From Corynebacterium sp. (GTDB lineage: Bacteria; Actinomycetota; Actinomycetes; Mycobacteriales; Mycobacteriaceae), in assembly GCF_030826625.1 (NCBI RefSeq), contig NZ_JAPJNQ010000007.1:1-47749 (forward strand): DNA of 47,749 bases. Direction: 5' to 3'. The notes beneath the pieces are model-generated. The model did not search any database. It saw only the letters and a program-made list of their open reading frames with translations, and had not been told where the DNA came from. Shown one piece after another: positions 8,655 to 16,921 of this stretch. The position numbers were made by a program, and so were the translations under genes. The number at the start of each line of letters is the position of its first letter. Within the stretch, counting starts at the first letter, position 1.

Positions 8655-9967
8655 GATGCGCCACCGTCGGCAGGCGTGTCATTGCTGGTCTCGTCGGCAG
8701 GCTCATCGTGGCCGTTTGCATCGTGGCTCGCATCATCGCCAGTCGCATCGTTGCCAGTCTCGATGAATGACACCCGGGAGTACTCGCCGTCGTCAGTGGT
8801 GGAATCGTGCACCCCGATGTGGACTACAGAATTCGGGGCCAGCTCATCGGGGATATCTTCTTGCACGGCGGCGGTGATCAACACCTGTTCGACGCTGCGC
8901 GCAAGTTTCACCAGGTGGCGGCGACGTTTCACGTCGAGTTCAGCGAAAACATCATCCAGAATCACAATCGGATCAGTGCCAGATTGGCGTAAAATCTCGA
9001 ATTCCCCCCAGCGCAATGCGATCGCATAAGACCAGGTCTCGCCATGTGAGGCGAATCCTTTCGCCGGGCTGGCACCCAGCAACGCTTCCATGTCATCGCG
9101 GTGCGGGCCCACCAGGCTGATGCCACGCTCGATTTCTTTTTCCCGCACGCTGCCCAGCGCGCCCAGCATGGCTGCTTCGACGAGTTCCACTTGCACGCGG
9201 CCGTTCGAATCGCGGTAATAATCGTCGCTGATGCGCGCAGAATCATTATCCAAGGTGGAAGCATAAGCAACCGCAGCCGGGCGTGATTCCGGTGCGATGG
9301 CGGCGTAGGCGTTGCGTACTTGGGTGGTGAGTTCGTCGACAAGCTCCACCCGAGCCGCGATCAATTGCGCACCCAACCAGGCCAAACGGTTATCCCAGGC
9401 ATCCAAGGTGGCCAATGCCGAAGCGGAATCGTCATCGCGGTAGCCGCGTTTCAAGGCAGTGCTCGCAGATTTCAGCAAAGCGTTGCGCTGCCGCAGCACT
9501 TTGTCATAATCGGCTTTGACCCCAGCGATGCGCGGGGTGCGACTTGCCAGAATGCTATCAAGGTAACGGCGGCGTTCTCCTGGTTCTCCGCGCAACAATG
9601 CAAGATCTTCCGGGGAAAACAGCACGGTTTTGGCAACCCCGAGTAATTCACGCGGTGATTTCAGGCGGGTGCGGTTGATCTGCGCGCTATTGCTGCCGCT
9701 GGCGCGAATCAGCAGATGCGCGGTGAGCTCCCGGCCCTGGTTGATGATGCTGGCCGAGACCCGGGCGTTGTCCTCACCCAGGCGAATCAGTGGTGCATCT
9801 GTGCTCACCCTGTGCGAACCGAGGTGTGCCAAATAGCCGATGGCTTCGACGATATTCGTTTTGCCATAGCCATTGCGTCCGACAAAAACACTGATCCCGG
9901 GGGCAAACCGCAGGCTAAATTCCGGCCAGGAGCGGAAATCACGAAGCTGCAGATGCTGAAGATACAT
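8651..9967 (-). CDS. recF: DNA replication and repair protein RecF
   Basis: RecF is an SMC/ABC-type ATPase that helps load RecA at gaps during recombinational repair. Walker A is GRNGYGKTN near residue 31. The signature region lies near 280-290, and Walker B is PIVILDDVFAELD near 345. At 438 residues it is longer than usual (about 360-400). The extra length is a C-terminal tail from about residue 405, rich in Asp, Asn, Thr, Ala and Gly with GDDASHDANGHDEPAD-like repeats, probably disordered. Its ATG overlaps the dnaN stop by one base (TAATG). Confidence 0.97.
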   Translation of the reverse strand: MYLQHLQLRDFRSWPEFSLRFAPGISVFVGRNGYGKTNIVEAIGYLAHLGSHRVSTDAPLIRLGEDNARVSASIINQGRELTAHLLIRASGSNSAQINRTRLKSPRELLGVAKTVLFSPEDLALLRGEPGERRRYLDSILASRTPRIAGVKADYDKVLRQRNALLKSASTALKRGYRDDDSASALATLDAWDNRLAWLGAQLIAARVELVDELTTQVRNAYAAIAPESRPAAVAYASTLDNDSARISDDYYRDSNGRVQVELVEAAMLGALGSVREKEIERGISLVGPHRDDMEALLGASPAKGFASHGETWSYAIALRWGEFEILRQSGTDPIVILDDVFAELDVKRRRHLVKLARSVEQVLITAAVQEDIPDELAPNSVVHIGVHDSTTDDGEYSRVSFIETGNDATGDDASHDANGHDEPADETSNDTPADGGAS

Positions 9968-11154
9968 TACCCAGGCAAACGAACCGGCATCAGCAGGTAA
10001 GTGAAATCAGATTTAGGGCTCGGGAATTGCCCGTCTTCGTTAGCTTCCGGCATCTGCTCTGGTTGTGGCAGCAAGATCGCTGGGCGTGAAGATTCGGTGA
10101 ATCCGAAAAAGACTTTTTCGGTGCGCACGACGGATAGCCCGTCTTTCAGGTATCCCGGGTTGAAGGCGATGATCAGCTCGTCGCGTCCGGAAAACTCGCA
10201 AGGCACGGCTTCTTCTGCGTGACCAGATTCTGCCCCGCCTGCAGACAAAATGACCTGGTCTTCCGAGAATTCCATGCGCACCTGCGCGTTGCGTTCGGTC
10301 AACAATGACACGCGACGAATGGCTTCTTGCAGCGGGGCAATATCGACGCTGGCGACACAACTATGGGTTTTTGGCAGCAGCGGTTCGATATTCGGGAATT
10401 CTGCATCCAGCATGCGGGTGGTGGTCTCACGGTTGTGTGAGTGCAAGCCAAACAGGCCCTCGGCGCCAACGTTGTCCTCGGTACCGACTGCGATTTGCAC
10501 TGGCTGATCCAAGCTGGTGTCTAAGCTGCGGGCATTTTCTTGCAAGGTTTTTGCTGGAACCAGCAGCTTTGCGTTGACGTTGTCGCTGACTGGTTCCCAG
10601 CTGAGCTCGCGAATCGCCAAACGGAAACGGTCAGTGGCGGCGAGTTTGATGTTTGCGCCGTTGATGGCGAAGTTCACGCCAGTCAACATCGGCAAGGTGT
10701 CATCGCGACCAGCGGCCGAAGCCACCTGGGTGACAGCATCGGTGAACAACGACGGATTCAAGCTACCGGTGACCTGCGGAAGCTCGGGCAATTGTGGGTA
10801 ATCGTCGAGCGGGATCAGTGGTAGCTCAAAACGAGAAGAGCCACAGCGAACCAGAGCGGTGGAATCTGTAACTTTCAACTCCACCGGTTTATTGGCAAGG
10901 CTGGCGACGATATCTGCCAGCAATTTACCCGCAACCGCGATGGTGCCTTCGGTCTCGACCTCAGCCGGAAGCTTAATTTTGGTGGACACTTCGTAATCGA
11001 AACCGGAAAGCTCAAGACCAGATTCATCAGCAGTGATCAGCATCGCACGAAGTACAGGTTGGGTGGCCTTTGATGGCAGGTTTTTAGCTACCCAAGCGAC
11101 GGCGTCTGCCAAGTCTTCCTTGGCAACACGGAACGATACTGCAGATGAATCCAT
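9967..11154 (-). CDS. dnaN: DNA polymerase III sliding clamp (beta subunit)
   Basis: DnaN, 395 residues, is the ring clamp that tethers polymerase III to DNA. It has the three repeated beta-clamp folds: the N-terminal VAKEDLADAVAWVAKNLP, the central FTDAVTQVASAAGRDDTLPMLTGV and the C-terminal end LLMPVRLPG, which forms part of the peptide-binding groove. Length is normal. Start ATG at 11154 (MDSSAVSFRV). The oriC candidate lies upstream and recF is coupled downstream. Confidence 0.97.
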   Translation of the reverse strand: MDSSAVSFRVAKEDLADAVAWVAKNLPSKATQPVLRAMLITADESGLELSGFDYEVSTKIKLPAEVETEGTIAVAGKLLADIVASLANKPVELKVTDSTALVRCGSSRFELPLIPLDDYPQLPELPQVTGSLNPSLFTDAVTQVASAAGRDDTLPMLTGVNFAINGANIKLAATDRFRLAIRELSWEPVSDNVNAKLLVPAKTLQENARSLDTSLDQPVQIAVGTEDNVGAEGLFGLHSHNRETTTRMLDAEFPNIEPLLPKTHSCVASVDIAPLQEAIRRVSLLTERNAQVRMEFSEDQVILSAGGAESGHAEEAVPCEFSGRDELIIAFNPGYLKDGLSVVRTEKVFFGFTESSRPAILLPQPEQMPEANEDGQFPSPKSDFTYLLMPVRLPG

Positions 11155-11802
11155 GTTGGTATCTAGCTTTCTCTTACACGTTGTGGTTCGCGATAGTCGC
11201 TTACCAAGGTACCTGAAAGATTGTCATTCTAACCCATCACAGTCAGTTTACCCACGCGGAATTCTTGTCATTTAGGGGATGCTAATCCTGGGCCATGAAT
11301 TACATTGATGTCAGTTCGAACTGACTTGGGTCATTGTTGTTTGAGAATCTGTTTGGGTGCGAAACAAGAAAACTTGATCTCTCCACACCTTCCTTTTCTT
11401 AATAGATTTCTAAGTTAAAAAGATAATAACAACAATAAGTCTTGTGTGATCTGTGAATAACAGGGTATTTGCCTAGCTCAGGCGATTTTTCTGTGATGTG
11501 TGGGCAGTTGTGTTCTTCCTGTGTATAACTCGGTGTAATTGTGGATAACTTCGAGGTGATTTAGTTTTTCCACAATCCTGACGTAGTTATCCACAGCTGT
11601 TCCACCGCTGCATTCACACTGCTAGAAACGCGTACACAACCCGATTTTATGAAGTGGATTACAAAATACAACTAAATTACATTGGTGTAATTACACAGTT
11701 GTGTATAGGTCTGTGGATAAACCGCGGATGTTGGATAAACTGCGAACAAAGGCTGAGTCAAGCATGAAGGCTGAGCCGCGCACGAAGAGTAAATTGCGCG
11801 CG
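11155..11802. other. oriC: candidate chromosomal replication origin (oriC), dnaN-dnaA gap
   Basis: This gene-free stretch holds DnaA boxes by eye. Perfect TTATCCACA/TGTGGATAA copies are at 11540-11548, 11587-11595 and 11712-11720. One-mismatch copies are at 11452-11460, 11520-11528 and 11566-11574, with a weaker one at 11700-11708. A strongly AT-rich stretch at about 11395-11445, including TTAAAAAGATAATAACAACAATAA, could be the unwinding element. Genes diverge from this area on both strands. In related actinobacteria oriC lies between dnaA and dnaN. Confidence 0.85.
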
Positions 11803-11835
11803 AAAAAGGCCAGGCCCTGCACATGAGAGCCTGGC
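11803..11835 (-). terminator. rho-independent terminator of dnaA
   Basis: On the minus strand GCCAGGC (11835-11829) and GCCTGGC (11815-11809) form a 7-bp GC-rich stem around a 13-base loop, followed by C and TTTTT (11807-11803). It begins 14 bases after the dnaA stop, so it should isolate dnaA from dnaN. Confidence 0.8.
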
Positions 11836-11849
11836 GTGGAAGAATACTG

Positions 11850-13631
11850 CTAGGAAACCCTTCCGCGGGTTTTGATGATCTGCGTCAACTGCTGGATCTC
11901 GTCGTAAGTATCGCGCTTTTCTGTCATTTCCTTACGGATCTTTCGATCCGCGTACATCACCGTGGTGTGGTCCTTGCCACCGAAAGCCTCGCCAATTTTC
12001 GGCAAGGAATTATCAGTGAGCTCACGGCACAGATACATCGCGAGTTGTCGGGCATGGGCCACCGCGCGCGTTTTCCCGGCACCGGTTAAAGCCTTGAACT
12101 CAATGTCGAAGTATTCTGCGGTCACTTCCATGATCGTCGACATAGTGATCTCTAGGTTCGCCGAATCAGGAAGAATATCGTGCAGCGCGATCTCGGCGAG
12201 TTCCATGTTGATCGGCTCATTAATCAGGGAAGAATATGCAGAGACACGAATCAACGCGCCTTCCAGCTCGCGAATCGAGGATTCAAACTGGGAAGCAATA
12301 AACCCCAGGACCTCCCTGTCGACACGCGTCTCATCGGTAGAGGCCTTCTTCATCAAAATCGCAATGCGGGTTTCTAAGTCTGGCGGCTGCACATCGGTGA
12401 TCAGCCCGCCTTCGAAGCGCGTGCGCAGGCGATCTTCCAGGGTTGTCAGCTGCTTTGGAGGACGGTCCGAAGACAAGATGATCTGCTTGTTTGCCTGATG
12501 CAAAGCGTTGAAGGTGTGGAAGAACTCTTCCTGGGTAGATTCTTTGCCTTCCAAGAACTGGATATCGTCGACCATCAAAATATCCAGATTGCGGTAACGA
12601 CGCTTGAACGATTCCTGCCGGTCATCGCGCAAAGAATTGATGTAGTCGTTGGTGAATTCTTCGGAGGAGACGTACTTCACCCGCAATTTCGGTTGTAGCA
12701 CTTGCGCGTAGTTGCCGGCGGCGTGCAGCAGGTGGGTTTTGCCCAACCCGGAACCGCCCCAAATGAACAACGGGTTGTAGGCGCGGGCCGGGTTTTCTGC
12801 CACTGCCACTGCTGCACCGTTGGCGAAGCGGTTCGAGGATCCAATAACGAAGTTTTCGAACGTGTATTTGGGGTTGAGGGATTCTTCCCGGTTGGGATCA
12901 TGCGCCGGCGCCTCCCGGTGCAAACGACGCGCTGCATCCGGTTGTCCGGTCTCAGTCGCTGCGGCTTGCTGTTGCTGATACGCCTGCGCGAGCTCGTCGA
13001 GGCTGGCAGCACCCCGGTGCGCACTGCGGGATTGTTCCTGCCCGTTTTGCTCACTGGAGTAGTTATGCGGCGGGAACTCGAATTGCAGCTCGCCGGAATT
13101 GTGTGGGGCGCGGCTGTGAGAACCCCTTGAGGAACGAGGCGTGCGAGGAGTATCTTGCGGCGACTGGCTATCTGACTCTGTCTCCGTCGGCGTTGCCGGG
13201 CGTGACGACGCTGAGTTTCGCGGCGCTGCCTCACGCGACTGGGAAGAAGTATCGTCGCGCGGGTCATAGCGCGAGGTATAACGCGGTTCGTAGTTGCGGC
13301 TGGCCTGTGCAGGAGAATGAGACGGATCCCAATCGTCGTCTTGTGGGGCGCTTATCGAAACCGCCAAGGAGCAAGACGTACCGAGATAGTGATTGAGGAT
13401 ACGCACGATGTACGGGCCCAGATCATTTTCAATCGTGGCTTTAGCGGCTTCATGCGGGACAGAAATCAACACATAACCGTTGACCAGGGTGACAGGCGTA
13501 GCAATCTGCAGGTATGCGCGTTGCGAATGGCTGAACGGAGGTATGTCAGAATCAGGTTGGTCAGAAAAATACAAAAGGTCATTGACCATCTTGTTCCAAT
13601 TCTCTGCGAGTGTGGACGCCTCGTTTGCCAC
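11850..13631 (-). CDS. dnaA: chromosomal replication initiator DnaA
   Basis: DnaA binds DnaA boxes and melts oriC. Domain I begins near TLAENWNKMVNDLL. A long low-complexity, Ser/Pro/Arg/Gln-rich domain II covers about residues 110-250. Domain III is the AAA+ module with GGSGLGKTHLLHAAGNYA (Walker A) and ILMVDDIQFLEGK (Walker B). Domain IV ends with the box-binding signature FGGKDHTTVMYADRKIR. I chose the GTG at 13631 (593 residues, protein starting VANEAST) because a GAGG lies just before it and related corynebacterial proteins begin at this point. A TTG at 13691 would add 20 residues unlike the family. Confidence 0.96.
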   Translation of the reverse strand: MANEASTLAENWNKMVNDLLYFSDQPDSDIPPFSHSQRAYLQIATPVTLVNGYVLISVPHEAAKATIENDLGPYIVRILNHYLGTSCSLAVSISAPQDDDWDPSHSPAQASRNYEPRYTSRYDPRDDTSSQSREAAPRNSASSRPATPTETESDSQSPQDTPRTPRSSRGSHSRAPHNSGELQFEFPPHNYSSEQNGQEQSRSAHRGAASLDELAQAYQQQQAAATETGQPDAARRLHREAPAHDPNREESLNPKYTFENFVIGSSNRFANGAAVAVAENPARAYNPLFIWGGSGLGKTHLLHAAGNYAQVLQPKLRVKYVSSEEFTNDYINSLRDDRQESFKRRYRNLDILMVDDIQFLEGKESTQEEFFHTFNALHQANKQIILSSDRPPKQLTTLEDRLRTRFEGGLITDVQPPDLETRIAILMKKASTDETRVDREVLGFIASQFESSIRELEGALIRVSAYSSLINEPINMELAEIALHDILPDSANLEITMSTIMEVTAEYFDIEFKALTGAGKTRAVAHARQLAMYLCRELTDNSLPKIGEAFGGKDHTTVMYADRKIRKEMTEKRDTYDEIQQLTQIIKTRGRVS

Positions 13632-13736
13632 AGTGCCTCGATTCTTTCTGGTCGGTCGTATTTGTGTTATTTGCTTGGCTTGCTGTTGCAAGAACTCGCA
13701 AAAATTCCCCAGGGGGATTCCACAGGATCACCGCTT

Positions 13737-13764
13737 GTGAAATATGGCTTGACCAGTATTTCAC
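13737..13764. promoter_or_regulatory. inverted repeat GTGAAATA-N12-TATTTCAC upstream of dnaA
   Basis: Perfect 8-bp arms (13737-13744 and 13757-13764) flank a 12-base spacer, about 106-133 bases before the dnaA start and next to the first upstream DnaA box. Possible operator or hairpin. The arms resemble parS half-sites but in outward order and without the TGTTTC ends. Confidence 0.3.
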
Positions 13765-13768
13765 AGCG

Positions 13769-13909
13769 TTATCCACAACTGTGGATAGACCCGCGGTGAA
13801 GTTTATCCACAATTCACTTACTGTTTGTGGATAACTTCGATTCTGTAATTTTTGCGTTCTACCTGCACTTTTTATGGGGCTCTCAAGTTTGTGTTGAGAG
13901 TTATCCACA
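13769..13909. other. DnaA-box cluster upstream of dnaA
   Basis: Perfect TTATCCACA/TGTGGATAA copies lie at 13769-13777, 13803-13811, 13826-13834 and 13901-13909. A one-mismatch copy TGTGGATAG at 13780-13788 faces the first with a 2-base gap. The cluster sits between dnaA and rpmH and probably serves dnaA autoregulation and/or a second origin subregion. Confidence 0.75.
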
Positions 13910-14388
13910 GGGAGGTGGGAAATTCGCCTGTGAGTAGATGTGACCACTTATTCCTACCTGTTGGTGTGGAAGAGTGTCTAGACGCGATGTTTTCCGGTAG
14001 TAACCAGCCTGAATTACACTGTTGTTACTGAGTGGTGGGAATTTAGCGCGCTTGTAGAAAACTCGCAGCACTCCCCCAGGTTGTAATTCACAAAGGTCGC
14101 CGCCGGGTAGTCGAACAACATCATTGTCATTTCGGGGGCACCCTATCGATCGGGGGCTGGCCTGTGTGTTTTCGCTATACACGTGCGGCGTGTCGATTTG
14201 TTTTTCCTGCTTGCGGTGACGTAATCTGGCTTAGTCTTTTCACAGTCTCGGACTGTGTGCATGAGAACCCGTGGCACCCCGCGCTTCTGCGCTTTTCCAA
14301 AGGCCACTCGTGGGACGTGTTGGTTCTCGAATTTGTATCTGACGTGCCAGAAAGGCAGCGTCGTACCGCTTAGTGAAGGAGATCTACC
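13910..14388. other. gene-free dnaA-rpmH interval
   Basis: No credible gene. It holds an imperfect direct repeat: 13688-13734 and 14054-14104 share AACTCGCA, a run of C before AGG, and a CACA...CCGC end. It also holds a rpmH leader hairpin described separately. Reading frames here have no family resemblance. Confidence 0.6.
14232..14257 (+). promoter_or_regulatory. candidate rpmH promoter -10 and leader hairpin
   Basis: TAGTCT (14232-14237) could be a -10 box, with TTGCGG 15 bases upstream. Immediately after it CACAGTC-TCG-GACTGTG (14241-14257) forms a perfect 7-bp stem with a 3-base loop, which would lie at the very 5' end of a roughly 145-base leader before rpmH. By eye only. Confidence 0.35.
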
Positions 14389-14532
14389 GTGGCAAAGGGT
14401 AAACGCACATACCAACCAAACAATCGTCGTCGTGCACGTGTTCACGGCTTCCGTACCCGCATGCGTACCCGCGCTGGTCGTGCCATCGTGGCAGCTCGTC
14501 GCAAAAAGGGTCGCGCAAAGCTGACTGCATAA
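14389..14532 (+). CDS. rpmH: 50S ribosomal protein L34
   Basis: A 47-codon gene starting with GTG, translating to VAKGKRTYQPNNRRR and continuing with GFRTRMRTRAGR and the end KKGRAKLTA. This is the complete, highly basic L34 protein. AAGGAGAT lies 6-7 bases before the start. It is short enough to be missed by length-limited gene finding. It leads the rpmH-rnpA-yidD-yidC-rsmG series and rnpA follows after 3 bases. Confidence 0.97.
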   Translation: MAKGKRTYQPNNRRRARVHGFRTRMRTRAGRAIVAARRKKGRAKLTA

Positions 14533-14535
14533 GTC

Positions 14536-14964
14536 ATGCTTCCCCGCCAGCATAAGCTGACTTCGCCGCAACAATTCCGGCGAACCACCAAAAAAGGGCG
14601 GCGGGCCGGCTCTCGCAGTGTCATTGCACACTGTTATAACCAGCAGGGATCAGAAACACTGGCTGTTTCTGGTCCCCGTTTTGGTCTTATTGTCTCTAAG
14701 AGCGTTGGCAATGCGGTTGTTCGGCACCGCACCGCCCGCCAACTGCGGCACATTTGCCGTGAACTGTGCGCAGAACTAGACCCATCCGTCGACGTCGTGC
14801 TGCGTGCTCTGCCCGCGCTTGTCGACGCCAGCCCTGCTCAATTGCGTAAGGATGTGCGCAATAGCGTCTTCCGGGCACTGAAAAAGACCGAACAAAAGCA
14901 ACACGAAGATAAGCCGGGCCAGCAGCCGAAAACTACGAAACAGAGCACAAGGCCGCAACGGTGA
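14536..14964 (+). CDS. rnpA: ribonuclease P protein component
   Basis: RnpA, 142 residues, is the basic protein cofactor of RNase P, which matures tRNA 5' ends. It begins MLPRQHKLTSPQQFRRTTKKGRR. The RNA-binding core RFGLIVSKSVGNAVVRHRTARQLRHI lies near residues 48-73. The C-terminal tail from about residue 118 is Gln/Lys-rich and probably disordered. The end overlaps the yidD start by 4 bases (GTGA). Confidence 0.96.
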   Translation: MLPRQHKLTSPQQFRRTTKKGRRAGSRSVIAHCYNQQGSETLAVSGPRFGLIVSKSVGNAVVRHRTARQLRHICRELCAELDPSVDVVLRALPALVDASPAQLRKDVRNSVFRALKKTEQKQHEDKPGQQPKTTKQSTRPQR

Positions 14965-15245
14965 CTTACTACAACACTGATGGCGAGGCGATTCCACCGG
15001 CACGTGGCTTAGCGCGGTGGTGCGTGGCGGCGGTGCGGTTTTACCAGCAGAAACTTTCCTCGCAAAAGCCTGTTTCCACCTGTCGCTTCGAACCCACCTG
15101 TAGCGCCTATACCCTGGAGGTTTTCGCGCGTCACGGCGTTTTTAAGGGGTTTATTTATGCTATCGTGAGAATCCTCAAATGCGGCCCTTGGCACCCGGGC
15201 GGCTATGATCCGGCACGTTCGTCGGACACCCCGAACGCAAACTAG
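14961..15245 (+). CDS. yidD: membrane protein insertion efficiency factor YidD
   Basis: A 94-residue Haemolysin/YidD family protein. The diagnostic cysteine motif is CRFEPTCSAYTLEVFARHGV near residues 41-60, and CGPWHPGGYDP lies near 73-83. An amphipathic N-terminal helix (WCVAAVRFYQQKLSS) probably binds the inner membrane face. YidD assists YidC- and Sec-dependent insertion. The GTG start at 14961 is coupled to rnpA, and yidC follows after 35 bases. Confidence 0.95.
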   Translation: MTYYNTDGEAIPPARGLARWCVAAVRFYQQKLSSQKPVSTCRFEPTCSAYTLEVFARHGVFKGFIYAIVRILKCGPWHPGGYDPARSSDTPNAN

Positions 15246-15280
15246 ACCCGACTGCAAGCTAGTCAGTATAAGGATTATTT

Positions 15281-16306
15281 GTGCTTAATTTCATCTACTA
15301 CCCGATTTCGTGGATCCTCGGCTTTTGGCGTGACGTCCTCGGTTTCGTGCTGGACCCACACGAGGGATATACCTGGGTATTGTCCATCATCTTGCTGACG
15401 ATGACCATCAAGGCGTTGTTGGTGAAGCCGATGATCACGCAGCTGCGCTCTTCGCGCAAGATGCAAGAGCTGCAGCCGAAGATGAAAGAAATTCGGGACA
15501 AGTACAAAAACGATAAAACTCGGCAAAGCCAAGAGCTGCAGAAGTTTTACAAAGAATCCGGCATGAACCCGCTGGCCGGATGTCTGCCGATGCTGGCGCA
15601 GATCCCGGTCTTCATTGGTCTGTTCCACGTGCTGCGCATGTTCAACCGCACCGAAGAACGTCTTGGTTCGCCAGGCTTGTCGGTAGAAGAAAACCGCAAC
15701 ATCCCGAACTACTCCTTCTCCGTCGAAGATGTGCGTTCGTTCTTGGATGCTGACATTTTCGGTGTGCCACTGTCTGCGTTCATTTCGATGTCCGAAGACG
15801 CGATGGAAACCTTCGGTGCCGACTTCACCCGCTTTAACGTGATTGTCGTGGCCGTTCCGTTGGTGCTGACCATCGCATTGCTGACGCACCTGAACGCACG
15901 GTTTACCGTCGGCCGCCAAGAAGCACGTCGCGCTGCAGGCAAGACCCCGCAGCCCACTGGCGACAATGCCGAGATGATGCAGATGCAGATGGGCATGATG
16001 AACAAGATGATGCTCTGGGTCATGCCAGCAATTACCTTGGCAACCGGCTTCATCTGGACCATTGGTCTGTTGTTCTACATGCTCACCAACACCGTCTGGA
16101 CATTCATCCAGACCCGCATCATTTACACCAAGATGGACCGCGAAGAAGAAGCTGAAGAAGAGGCAAAGCGCGAAGCTAAGCGCTCGAGCGCTCCAGCTCC
16201 TGGTGTGCGCAAGGTAGACAAGACGACCAAAAAGCAGCGCAAATCCCAGGCGCAGAAACAACAGGGACAAGCGAATCAGCAGAAAAAGCAAGGCAAGAAG
16301 AAGTAA
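15281..16306 (+). CDS. yidC: membrane protein insertase YidC
   Basis: A 341-residue YidC/Oxa1 insertase of the short Gram-positive-like type. Hydrophobic helices lie near residues 24-45, 105-120, 184-203 and 235-265. The hydrophilic hairpin SSRKMQELQPKMKEIRDKYKND, a family hallmark, follows helix 1. The C-terminal tail from about 285 is very Lys/Gln/Arg-rich, as in ribosome-binding YidC tails. The GTG start has AAGGAT at 8-9 bases. Its stop overlaps the rsmG start (TAATG), so no Jag/KhpB-type gene separates them. Confidence 0.96.
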   Translation: MLNFIYYPISWILGFWRDVLGFVLDPHEGYTWVLSIILLTMTIKALLVKPMITQLRSSRKMQELQPKMKEIRDKYKNDKTRQSQELQKFYKESGMNPLAGCLPMLAQIPVFIGLFHVLRMFNRTEERLGSPGLSVEENRNIPNYSFSVEDVRSFLDADIFGVPLSAFISMSEDAMETFGADFTRFNVIVVAVPLVLTIALLTHLNARFTVGRQEARRAAGKTPQPTGDNAEMMQMQMGMMNKMMLWVMPAITLATGFIWTIGLLFYMLTNTVWTFIQTRIIYTKMDREEEAEEEAKREAKRSSAPAPGVRKVDKTTKKQRKSQAQKQQGQANQQKKQGKKK

Positions 16307-16911
16307 TGCTGTCCCAGATCTTTGGTGAACGGCAAGACCTGGCCACCGCTTATCACGAATCTTTGGCCACGGATGCCACCACGCGCGGGTTTATCGGCCC
16401 ACGGGAGACACCGCGGTTGTGGGATCGCCACATCTACAACTGCGCCGTCATTGGTGAGGCAATCCCAGAAGGTGCACGCGTGATCGATATTGGCTCTGGG
16501 GCAGGCCTGCCTGGAATCCCGCTTGCCATTGCGCGCGAGGACTTGCACGTGACGTTGTTGGAACCTTTGCTGAAGCGTTCTACTTACCTGGCTGAGGTCG
16601 TCGACAAGCTCGGCCTCGAAAACGTCACCGTGGTGCGCGAGCGCGCCGAAAACCTGGGTAAGGATGCTGCCGCCTTCGATGTGGTGACTTCTCGCGCGGT
16701 GGCGCCCCTAGCAAAGCTTGCACGGTGGTCGCTGCCGTTGTGTCGGCCTGGCGGGATGATGCTGGCGATGAAGGGGGCGTCGGCTAGCGAAGAAATCGAG
16801 CGCGACAAAGCTGCGATTAAACGAGCCAAAGGTGGTGTTCCGGAAATCATCACCGTGGGCGCTGAGCTGGACGAACCCACCACACTGATACGTGTTCACC
16901 GCGTAAAGTAA
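16306..16911 (+). CDS. rsmG: 16S rRNA (guanine527-N7)-methyltransferase
   Basis: RsmG (GidB), 201 residues, methylates G527 (E. coli numbering) of 16S rRNA using S-adenosylmethionine. The SAM motif VIDIGSGAGLPGIPLAI lies near residues 63-79. LLEPLLKRSTYL follows, with the family segment VVTSRAVAPLAKLARWSLPL near 125-144. The loss of this enzyme is known to give low-level streptomycin resistance; here the gene looks intact. It is coupled to yidC by a one-base overlap, and parA follows after 10 bases. Confidence 0.96.
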   Translation: MLSQIFGERQDLATAYHESLATDATTRGFIGPRETPRLWDRHIYNCAVIGEAIPEGARVIDIGSGAGLPGIPLAIAREDLHVTLLEPLLKRSTYLAEVVDKLGLENVTVVRERAENLGKDAAAFDVVTSRAVAPLAKLARWSLPLCRPGGMMLAMKGASASEEIERDKAAIKRAKGGVPEIITVGAELDEPTTLIRVHRVK

Positions 16912-16921
16912 GCTCATTGGC

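Noticed and set aside
8926..8940. GTTTCACGTCGAG in recF as a parS-like site
   Set aside because: Palindrome is broken after the centre, well below the consensus.
13949..14142. Small genes in the dnaA-rpmH gap
   Set aside because: Short frames only, none with ribosome site or recognisable protein.
15275..16291. Long open frame of 338 codons on the minus strand across yidC
   Set aside because: Antisense shadow of yidC; His/Arg/Gln-rich with no family resemblance, whereas the plus-strand frame is a clear YidC.
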